Origin: Bacteroidota bacterium
Lineage (GTDB): Bacteria; Bacteroidota; Bacteroidia; Cytophagales; Cyclobacteriaceae
Direction: 5' to 3'
Length of the DNA stretch: 64,000 nt
NCBI GenBank assembly: GCA_016866235.1
Contig: VGMW01000002.1
Span: 124,001-188,000 of the forward strand
The number at the start of each line of letters is the position of its first letter. Position 1 is the first letter of the stretch. Shown here piece after piece: positions 42,001 to 49,594 of this stretch. Under the pieces are notes generated by a model, which was given only the letters and a program-made list of their open reading frames with translations, was not told where the DNA came from and searched no databases. The translations under genes and the position numbers were made by a program.

Positions 42001-45000
42001 ATCTTAAAAATGGTCTGCCATTATTTACCTCTACTACGTTATCTAACTCCGCTTTGATGCTGGATGTTTCCATGTTCACGCCTGGTGCCCAGCTGTCTTC
42101 CTTGAAATGTTCCTTCAGCACAACCTTAAACACCACCAAAAGAAATTTTGTTTACGATCGATCCGGCCGCTTAATGGAAGTTCGCCACCAGTTTAATGAG
42201 CAACCTTCGGTTGTACTCACACAATACGAATATGATGAAACCGGAAGACCGAGTGTTAAAGCTTTTCATCAATCGAGTGCTGGTTCCAACGCCGCATTTG
42301 AGACGGGATTGAGGTACAACGTAAGAGGTTGGTTGTCTGAATTGACGGATAAAAAGGGAGTATCTTTTTCTAAGCCATTGGTCAATTTAAAATGGCGCTA
42401 CAATGAGCCCACCAATCAAACATTTCATCAAATTCGTTTTGATGGGAAAACTTCAAGACACGAATCATTTTGTCTAACGAACAACTATTTCTCAGAGCCA
42501 CTCGCCTTTGATTATAATTATGATCGGGTTAACAGGTTTGCTTCTGTTACATCCCAGTCCTTTCAAAATGGAGTATGGAAGAATCTTGTCACCACCGAAT
42601 CCATTCAATCCTATGATCACAATGGTAACGTACAAGCCCTTCGTCGGGCTGATGAAGGACTCAAAAATATTGATCAATTAACCTATTCCTATTCTCCGGG
42701 CTTTGCAAACCGGTTGTCATCGGTTTCAGATGCTGCAGATCCTGCGTTCAAAGCGGATGGATTTTTGGATGGGAATAGCAATGGTGGCCCTGATTTTTCC
42801 TATGATGCGAATGGGAATTTACTTACTGATTTGAATCGAGGTATAAGCACACCGATCAGGTACAATATGCTCGATCTCCCTGAGTTCATTCAGCGTGGCA
42901 ACATCAGAGTTCATTTCGTTTATAGCGCCCTTGGTGATTTGCTTCAAAAAGTCACCGGATATTCAAATGCTAACCAGGAGCCGGTAACAGGAATTCTTCA
43001 AACGGACTATGTCGGAGCGTTTAAATATGAAAATGATCAGATGGTTTCTGTCGATCATGAGGAAGGCAGAATGGTGTTGAGCAGGCGAAACTTGGTTAGA
43101 AGATCGAACGCATCCAACCCAACTTCATTGACCCTGCTTGGCACCACCTCAGCTATAACTACTACCAATTCCGGCCGCAAGTATTTAGTATTAACCAATT
43201 CAAAGAATACGCAGCGCTCTGGTGCCTATTTAAGCCAGGGGATTCCAGTTGTTGCCGGAGAAAGGTACCTGATCCGATTTACAGGCTATCGCACAAGCGG
43301 TTCGGCAAAGTCAAGTAATCCTGTAAACATTAGTCTTAAACTGAATGGCGTTGATTTGGCGCTACCAACAGCAACCCTTCCGTCAACATCGCTTTCAGAA
43401 CATACACTGGAGCAACAGATAATTATCCCAACCTCTGGCACCTTAATTCCGGGAGTAGCCTGGACTGGCACCGGCCTTGCCGGTGAGGTGATTTATTTCT
43501 TTGAGTTGGAGGTCTTTCGACAGGTGGCCATCGATCCAACCTATGAGTACTTTATTAAAGATTCAGGCGATAATGTCCGTTTTACGATTACTTCCAAACC
43601 TGAACAAAAAGTTCGTACGCTAACTTATGAGTCGGAAAACTCAACGGTGGAACAAGCTGAATTTTCCAGAATGGAAAATGCACGACTTGTGTACTCCGGA
43701 ATTTTCGACCGAACCAACAATCCAGCCAATGGTACATCACTACGATTGTCCGGTGGAACCAATGAACGCTATGGTTCAGCCTGCATGGTTTCAGTGATGC
43801 CCGGCGATTCCGTTCGGGCTGAGGTTTATGCCAAGTTTGTAGATCCCTCCAATACCAACTGGACCAGTGCCTTTGCATTGCTCATGGGTCAAATTGTAAG
43901 CGGCGCTTCGGGTGTCGTTAAAGATGGAATAGCCTATGGAGGAAGTACGGCTTCCTTCCCTTATCTATTCAATTGGAAATCGGTTGGTAATGTTTCAGAC
44001 GGACCAAAGGCCTATTTGAATTGGCTGGTCTTTGATAAAAATTTCACCTTCATTCCTTCTGCCAGCGGCTTCACCCGCATGACAGCCTCTGCGAGGGAGT
44101 ACGGTCAGGATGTGCCACACGAAAAAATTTCGTCACCATTAATTCTAATTGAACGCCCTGGTTTTATTTATTTCTATTTGAGCAACGAGGAGGATAAGGT
44201 GCTGGAGGTATACTTCGATGATTTCTCGGTTTATAATAAAAATTCTGTGTTGCAGCAATTGGTGGATTACCATCCATTGGGATTGGTCAGGGCAATGGCT
44301 GAGCGGGAAAATTTCTTAGAGCAGCATAAACTATTTGGATCTAAAGAAACCTTATCCGATTTGGGATTAAAGGAATATGATTTTCAAAACAGATTATACG
44401 ATCCTGCCATGGGGAGAACCTGGCAACAGGAGCCGCTTGCCTTGAAATTCGACCGATGGTCTGCTTATTCCTGGTCGGGGAACGATCCGGTTAACCACAC
44501 CGATCCTGACGGCAGGGACTGGTATCAAACACAGGGTGATCCGAATGGAAAGGTAATGTGGCAACAAGGAAGTCGACGGATTGCAGGGTACACCAACCTT
44601 GGCTCTCATTATACTTTTCGAAATGTAGATGAAAATGGAAGCGAGGTGTCCGTTACGTTTGATCAGAACACGCTCGAGAGCATGACCGAGATGGTCATCG
44701 GTCCTGAGGTTTGGCGAACCCAAAATCCAGCGCTGAACCCTATTGGTTGCAGTAGTTGTTGTTACAAGGTTTCAAAGCAGATGGTGGCGCAGGATGGAGT
44801 ATTCCTTGGTAATGCTTTTGGTGCGTCTTCCATAAATATGGCGAATGAGAAGGCAACCATTGACGGTAAGGTTCGTCTGGTCAGGTCTAAAGGGCATGAG
44901 GAAGGAATAAAAATCATTAATGGATTATTAGATGGTGGCAAGCCGGTTGTGGTGGGAGTGAATTATACACCTGGAAGTGTGAATGTCGACGGCATCACTG

Positions 45001-45203
45001 ATCACTTTATTGTACTGGCTGGTCGATTGACCAATTTCAAATCCGGGCAAGTAAGCTTTCGTTATTTTGATGCGGGAAACTGGAGACAGTCTGCCGGTAC
45101 ATCGCCTGAAAATCTTTTGTATCTCAAAAATGGCTTTTACGAAAGCAATCACTACTTCGGGGGACCAAACCTTTACTACACCCTTTCGCATGTCGTTCGT
45201 TAG
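39048..45203 (+). CDS. Large secreted RHS-repeat protein with FN3 domain, RHS core and papain/C39-like C-terminal domain
   Basis: Signal peptide MPQLPILVVLVMLLLMMILPGKLSGQ; FN3-like segment; DUF6443-like region (EEVKVHDGLGRLNRQILVGQTPKGDD); many YD-type repeats; core YDFQNRLYDPAMGRTWQQEPLALKFDRWSAYSWSGNDPVNHTDPDG. ATG 39048 preferred over 38982. Confidence 0.88.
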   Translation: MPQLPILVVLVMLLLMMILPGKLSGQGLSGPDRGIVGVESIFRFEDDAIIAQPVWMTSGGSLEVSRSGIIYMAKIIWKEPGKKLVSFKDGENTLASIEIEIFPNDGLLPAPVALAGSGIGDTFFKASWSVALPESVSFSMEVSEDSLFSQEIVCCGKQLFIAQHKIITGLMPSNQYYYRVRWHNEYGSSVWSSVVKITTACSYESPMPIVYGQKRFDDGPFDLRVEPRNSEIKYLWFDDQLQNLGAGSTFKAEKLNQGAPFYELRLVDQYGCYSKGFKVETAQVPSPQILKTGDRLSPGKRVVLSLAEQYLRVRWMDNANKELAESETFEVLIPGSYCAEVLQKDVDGRGRSQTVKIMDRWDGMPSNLQVETKVLVSGMRETEQLLKPDVIREEVKVHDGLGRLNRQILVGQTPKGDDWVVPHHYDFAGRESRIFLRALYAGTDIYSEQLLDSAGNLLNATKKLYNGTTTGIDADQRPFSEIEFERSPMDRILQHYGPGERWKQAERKRSFGYSVNEAVNVQDERVIIWSLAPDGMPQKNLNINNGIFPDGSLRVVSEKDENQNETIRYYDAGGKLILEKVQLVSAPVGNDPQHWIRKYFIYDLEDRLRFVLQPELVRVLLSQNRNPSKSELEGMAFQFRYDHRGRLQLEQEPGKDSVLYLYDCRDRLALKQNGNQRSQSPYQWTFTKYDALNRPVLTGIKDTTALLSATSAQNVINRFCRSRTSENYFEKFIGAASENVHGYSNQTYPLVTSGTLLDPDQFLTVYYYDDHQFTSNWPDNLSFQSNLHSKNLVLHTNPSGKVTGQKIKVLDGGAAGGNTWLKSINYYDHDGRLIQTASENYKGGIDVNIAASDFEGKIIRSETRHTESDPTYRDLVQINLIGNKIIRSAVVQGWTAGLSSFQLLPVNIDGWIEFTAIGYSTRAIGLSDVNSNQHYNTIDFAIVLNQNGTISLYEQQSGKFIPGNFGTYKHGDVFRIERTTGKIRYLKNGLPLFTSTTLSNSALMLDVSMFTPGAQLSSLKCSFSTTLNTTKRNFVYDRSGRLMEVRHQFNEQPSVVLTQYEYDETGRPSVKAFHQSSAGSNAAFETGLRYNVRGWLSELTDKKGVSFSKPLVNLKWRYNEPTNQTFHQIRFDGKTSRHESFCLTNNYFSEPLAFDYNYDRVNRFASVTSQSFQNGVWKNLVTTESIQSYDHNGNVQALRRADEGLKNIDQLTYSYSPGFANRLSSVSDAADPAFKADGFLDGNSNGGPDFSYDANGNLLTDLNRGISTPIRYNMLDLPEFIQRGNIRVHFVYSALGDLLQKVTGYSNANQEPVTGILQTDYVGAFKYENDQMVSVDHEEGRMVLSRRNLVRRSNASNPTSLTLLGTTSAITTTNSGRKYLVLTNSKNTQRSGAYLSQGIPVVAGERYLIRFTGYRTSGSAKSSNPVNISLKLNGVDLALPTATLPSTSLSEHTLEQQIIIPTSGTLIPGVAWTGTGLAGEVIYFFELEVFRQVAIDPTYEYFIKDSGDNVRFTITSKPEQKVRTLTYESENSTVEQAEFSRMENARLVYSGIFDRTNNPANGTSLRLSGGTNERYGSACMVSVMPGDSVRAEVYAKFVDPSNTNWTSAFALLMGQIVSGASGVVKDGIAYGGSTASFPYLFNWKSVGNVSDGPKAYLNWLVFDKNFTFIPSASGFTRMTASAREYGQDVPHEKISSPLILIERPGFIYFYLSNEEDKVLEVYFDDFSVYNKNSVLQQLVDYHPLGLVRAMAERENFLEQHKLFGSKETLSDLGLKEYDFQNRLYDPAMGRTWQQEPLALKFDRWSAYSWSGNDPVNHTDPDGRDWYQTQGDPNGKVMWQQGSRRIAGYTNLGSHYTFRNVDENGSEVSVTFDQNTLESMTEMVIGPEVWRTQNPALNPIGCSSCCYKVSKQMVAQDGVFLGNAFGASSINMANEKATIDGKVRLVRSKGHEEGIKIINGLLDGGKPVVVGVNYTPGSVNVDGITDHFIVLAGRLTNFKSGQVSFRYFDAGNWRQSAGTSPENLLYLKNGFYESNHYFGGPNLYYTLSHVVR

Positions 45204-45834
45204 CAAATTTCTTACAATTCAATTCCTCTTGCTTCTAAAATCGAAAATCCGTTTTGCTAATTCTGTTTCCCTTTTATTCATCTTTTTTCTCTTAACAGAC
45301 TGTGCCATTAAAGGATCCAATTTGAATGAGATGCTGGAGAAATTTTCTAATGCCAATCTGCCGCACATGATTGATGATAAATTTACTTATGAATATGGTG
45401 AGTGGGAGCGGTCATCAGATTTAATCATTCACCGCAATTACTATACTCTTGATTCAATGGACTTAAATATTTTAGGCACGAATAAACTTCTTTCAAATCA
45501 TAAGTTCTATTCAAGACAGGTTGCGCTTAAAAAGTTCATGGTAGCAGGTAATTATTCCTTGCTGATTTACACAAATGATTGGGTTGCTCGTGATCAGGAA
45601 CAATATGCGCATGAAAATGACTGGCAAATAGTTTTAGCAGTATTGGACAGCAATATGCTTTTAACCGACAAAATCATTATTGGTAGAGACCGGCCAGAGC
45701 AACTGCTGATCACTTCCGAGCTCGACCAAAACCTGGTATTGAAAATCAGGACAGACTCTATTCCTCTTATCGGTGAAATCAAAACCTCACGCGAAGTCTA
45801 TCGTTTCAGAAATGGAAAATTTATTAAGCAATAA
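45190..45834 (+). CDS. Putative lipoprotein; candidate immunity protein to the RHS C-terminal domain
   Basis: ATG at 45190 overlaps the RHS stop (45201-45203); lipobox-like LLTDC; no recognised family. Confidence 0.55.
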   Translation: MSFVSKFLTIQFLLLLKSKIRFANSVSLLFIFFLLTDCAIKGSNLNEMLEKFSNANLPHMIDDKFTYEYGEWERSSDLIIHRNYYTLDSMDLNILGTNKLLSNHKFYSRQVALKKFMVAGNYSLLIYTNDWVARDQEQYAHENDWQIVLAVLDSNMLLTDKIIIGRDRPEQLLITSELDQNLVLKIRTDSIPLIGEIKTSREVYRFRNGKFIKQ

Positions 45835-45860
45835 TTTTTTCTGCAGGCTGTACTCAATTC

Positions 45861-46736
45861 TTATCTGAAGAATTTTATTCCACCGGGCAGTACCGTAAAT
45901 GCAGCCGGTGTTTTGCCCACCAACTCCCCGTCAGCCTCAATCCAAACCTCTTCACCCGATCTAATACAAACACGCTCGGCCTCTGCGTACAGCGCCTTAT
46001 GATGATGTACTTTTTTGCCGCGCTTGATTTTACCCAAGAAGTATAAAAATTGCATCAACGGAACATCACCTGCAACGAAAAGATTAAGTCGTCCGTCATT
46101 TGCCTCAGCTTCCGGCGCCACAGTAAGTCCACTGCCAAAGGTCTTCCCATTGGCTACGGCAACACTTCTGATCGAGCCAGACCAATCTCTGTCATTCCAT
46201 TCGATTGTTAAGGACTCCGGCCGGTAACCGAAAAATGATTTAATGGTGGACTTTAAATACGTGAGATCTGGTCCAAGCCAACGGCTGTCGTTTTCGAGTC
46301 TCTTCACCACATCCGGTCCCATCCCTAAACTCGCGACATTGATATAAAACCGTTTTTGATCCGCACCGTGCACAATACACCCAACATCTGTTGCCACACC
46401 TCCATTTTTTATCGCTGCGATAAGTTTTGCTGGATTTATTAGTCGATTCAATTTGGCAAAATCATTTCCCGTTCCCAGAGGAACGATACCCACTGGAATT
46501 TTATGGTTGGATTTCATCAAACCATTAACAACCTGACTGAGGGTTCCGTCACCGCCGGCAGCCAGAATTCCGTCAGGATTTTCTTCTGCGGCTTTGTTGG
46601 CCAGCTCCTCTGCATGTCCCGCATAATGCGTCGTTCGGACATCAAGATCGAACGCCGACGCCAACGACCCATACCAGGTCAGATTGAATCGTTTTACTTT
46701 TTGTTTGGCCCCGTTTAGAATCACAATCAGGCGCAT
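45861..46736 (-). CDS. Diacylglycerol kinase family lipid kinase
   Basis: AAGGDGTLSQVVNGL, GIVPLGTGNDFAKLN; start at ATG 46736 (MRLIVILNGAKQK). Confidence 0.92.
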   Translation of the reverse strand: MRLIVILNGAKQKVKRFNLTWYGSLASAFDLDVRTTHYAGHAEELANKAAEENPDGILAAGGDGTLSQVVNGLMKSNHKIPVGIVPLGTGNDFAKLNRLINPAKLIAAIKNGGVATDVGCIVHGADQKRFYINVASLGMGPDVVKRLENDSRWLGPDLTYLKSTIKSFFGYRPESLTIEWNDRDWSGSIRSVAVANGKTFGSGLTVAPEAEANDGRLNLFVAGDVPLMQFLYFLGKIKRGKKVHHHKALYAEAERVCIRSGEEVWIEADGELVGKTPAAFTVLPGGIKFFR

Positions 46737-46748
46737 AGCCGAAACCAA

Positions 46749-49478
46749 TTAATGGGCCTCGAGCCAGTTGTCGCCTGTTCCGACCTCAACCTCCATCGGC
46801 ACTTCCAGCTGAACAGCATTCTTCATAAGCTCTGCGACTTTTGTTTTCACGATGTCTACTTCTTTTTTAAAGACATCAAAAACCAATTCATCATGAACCT
46901 GAAGAATCATTTTGGTCTTGAGATTTTCGCGAATCAACCACTGCTGGATGTGAATCATCGCGATCTTAATGATGTCAGCAGCACTTCCCTGAATCGGGGC
47001 ATTGATGGCATTGCGCTCAGCAAATCCGCGTGTGGTAATGTTTCTTGAGTTGATGTCCCGCAGGTAGCGTCTTCTGCCCAGTATCGTTTCTACGTACTCC
47101 TTTTCGCGGGCGTGATTAATGGAATCATCCATGTACCGCTTTATTCCGGGAAACTCCTTAAAATAAGAGTCAATGAGCTCAGATGCCTCTGTACGGGAAA
47201 TATTCAGATTTTGGGCCAAACCAAACGCAGTGCTTCCATAAAGAATACCAAAGTTCACTTCCTTGGCCTTCCTGCGCATGTCCGCAGTTACTTTCTCTGC
47301 GTCTACTTTAAAAACTTTGGCGGCAGTGGTGCGGTGGATGTCTCGTCCATTTTTGAAAGCATCCATCATGGTCACATCCTGTGCAAAAGTTGCCGCTATT
47401 CTTAATTCAATCTGTGAGTAGTCGGCCGACATCAGAACAAAATCTCTCCCTCTTGGAATAAAAGCTTTACGTATCTGACGACCTTTTTCAGTCCGGATGG
47501 GAATGTTTTGAAGATTGGGGTTGTTGGAGCTTAACCTTCCTGTTGCTGCCACCGCCTGTCGGTAATCGGTGTGAATGCGCTGGTCGGCAGGGCTCACCAT
47601 TTTTGGAAGCGCTTCAACATAGGTGCTTCTAAGTTTGTCGTTTTCGCGGTACTCAAGAATCTTTCCAACAATGGCATGCTCCCCCGCCAATTTCAGCAGC
47701 ACTTCTTCACCTGTTGCGTACTGGCCGGTTTTAGTTTTTTTGGCTTTGTCAGCCAGTTGAAGTTTGTCAAAGAGAACTTCACCCAACTGACGGGGTGAAT
47801 TGATGTTGAATTCCTGTCCCGCCAGTTTAAAAATCTCTGTTTGCAGCCTTTCCAGATCTTTCTTTAGTGCCGAAGACATCGTCGTTAAGGCTTGTTGATC
47901 AAGGTTGACGCCTTCAAATTCCATTGTAGAGAGAATTCTCAGCAGAGGAAGTTCCACATAACGGTTAAGTCTCGAATGTCCCCTTTTCTCCAACTCCTGC
48001 TCAAGTGCAGTGCGCATTTGAAAGCAGATGTCAGCCCGCTCGCAACAAATCTCCCATTCTCTTGCGTCGTCCGGCTGCAGCAGCTGATAATTGGCATAAA
48101 GTCCGGAGATGGCCCCCAGATCATGAGCGGCCTCCGGTTCAATCAGGTAGTGTGCCAGCAATACATCGAAAAGGGGATCCGATAATTCTAACCCAGCCTT
48201 CCTTAGTAGGATCAAGAGTGGCTTAAGATTATGTCCGCATTTTTGAGCTCCACTGCCTAATGCATCAGCAAACGGCTGGAGAATAGCCGAAGGGTCATGG
48301 TTGGCAGGAATCGGAACGTAAAACGATGCGCCCTGCTCACCACAAAAGGCAATCCCGCTTAGTCTCGCATCGAAATGAGATTCACCCTCCATGGTAAAAT
48401 CAATTCCAAACGATGATAAATCTTTCAGCTTTGCAGCAGCAGCTTTTCTGGCTGTCTCATTTTCAATTACTTCATACCGATGGCCGGCAGTTTTGAAATT
48501 TTGTTTTGTGGAGGTTATGGTTTCTTCAGGCGCACCGCCAAACATGGAGAGTTGAGTTGCCTTTACTTCTCCTGTCTCAGGTTTAGGCGCTCCACTGAGG
48601 CGGGCAAACATGGACCTGAATTCTAACTCTTCAAAAATTACACGGAGTTTTTCCAGATCCGGACCGGTGTACCGAAGGTCTTCCTCGTTAAATTCTACGG
48701 GTGATTCAATATTTATGGCCGCCAGTTTTTTTGAAAGGATTGCTTGATCGCCAAACTTTTCAACCAGCTCTTTTTGCTTCCCTTTAAGTGCTCCGACATT
48801 TTTGATAATGCCTTCCACACTTTTGTATTGCTTGAGTAATGCAGCGGCCGTTTTGGGTCCAAAACCAGGGATGCCTGGAATATTATCCGATGTATCGCCC
48901 ATCAACCCCAACATATCTACCACCTGCCCCACGTGATCAATATCCCATTTATCACAGACCTCCTTTTCTCCCAGCACATCTACACCATTTCCCATGTAGG
49001 CAGGCTTGTACAACCAGACATTGTGACGAACGATTTGTCCGAAGTCCTTATCGGGCGTCATCATAAAAACTTCAAACCCTTTTTCAGCAGCTTTCAAAGA
49101 AAGCGTTCCGATTAAATCATCAGCTTCGTATCCGTCAAGCTCAAGAATGGGTATGTTAAAACCTTTGAGAATTTCTTTAATGATGGGTGTTCCGTAGCGC
49201 ACATCTTCCGGTGTCTCCTGGCGGTTTGCTTTATAATCCTCAAACATTTCATCCCGAAACGTTGGCGCAGAAGTATCGAACGCAACACCGATGTGTGTTG
49301 GTTTTTGTTTTAGCAATACCTCCAGCAAGGTGTTTGTAAATCCAAAAGGCACCGATGTATTTCTGCCTTTCGAGTTTATTCTAGGATTTTTTGTGAATGC
49401 GAAGTGCGCCCTGTAGATCAGTGCGTAGGCATCGAGTAGAAATAGTTTTTTTGCCGGTTCCTTGGCGCCCATGGTCAA
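46749..49478 (-). CDS. polA: DNA polymerase I
   Basis: N-terminal 5' nuclease (TSDNIPGIPGFGPKTAAALL) and polymerase motifs A/B/C (LMSADYSQIELRI, RRKAKEVNFGILYGSTAFGL, LQVHDELVFDV). Confidence 0.97.
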   Translation of the reverse strand: MTMGAKEPAKKLFLLDAYALIYRAHFAFTKNPRINSKGRNTSVPFGFTNTLLEVLLKQKPTHIGVAFDTSAPTFRDEMFEDYKANRQETPEDVRYGTPIIKEILKGFNIPILELDGYEADDLIGTLSLKAAEKGFEVFMMTPDKDFGQIVRHNVWLYKPAYMGNGVDVLGEKEVCDKWDIDHVGQVVDMLGLMGDTSDNIPGIPGFGPKTAAALLKQYKSVEGIIKNVGALKGKQKELVEKFGDQAILSKKLAAINIESPVEFNEEDLRYTGPDLEKLRVIFEELEFRSMFARLSGAPKPETGEVKATQLSMFGGAPEETITSTKQNFKTAGHRYEVIENETARKAAAAKLKDLSSFGIDFTMEGESHFDARLSGIAFCGEQGASFYVPIPANHDPSAILQPFADALGSGAQKCGHNLKPLLILLRKAGLELSDPLFDVLLAHYLIEPEAAHDLGAISGLYANYQLLQPDDAREWEICCERADICFQMRTALEQELEKRGHSRLNRYVELPLLRILSTMEFEGVNLDQQALTTMSSALKKDLERLQTEIFKLAGQEFNINSPRQLGEVLFDKLQLADKAKKTKTGQYATGEEVLLKLAGEHAIVGKILEYRENDKLRSTYVEALPKMVSPADQRIHTDYRQAVAATGRLSSNNPNLQNIPIRTEKGRQIRKAFIPRGRDFVLMSADYSQIELRIAATFAQDVTMMDAFKNGRDIHRTTAAKVFKVDAEKVTADMRRKAKEVNFGILYGSTAFGLAQNLNISRTEASELIDSYFKEFPGIKRYMDDSINHAREKEYVETILGRRRYLRDINSRNITTRGFAERNAINAPIQGSAADIIKIAMIHIQQWLIRENLKTKMILQVHDELVFDVFKKEVDIVKTKVAELMKNAVQLEVPMEVEVGTGDNWLEAH

Positions 49479-49594
49479 TTGGGTGAAGCTGTAAAAATCA
49501 CTAAATTTCTCGCCACAGATCCCCTGTCAGCAAAGTTTATTCGCTTACTGTGTTCGATAGGGCAGTGGACAAACCAACCCAAACCCCACAATCC

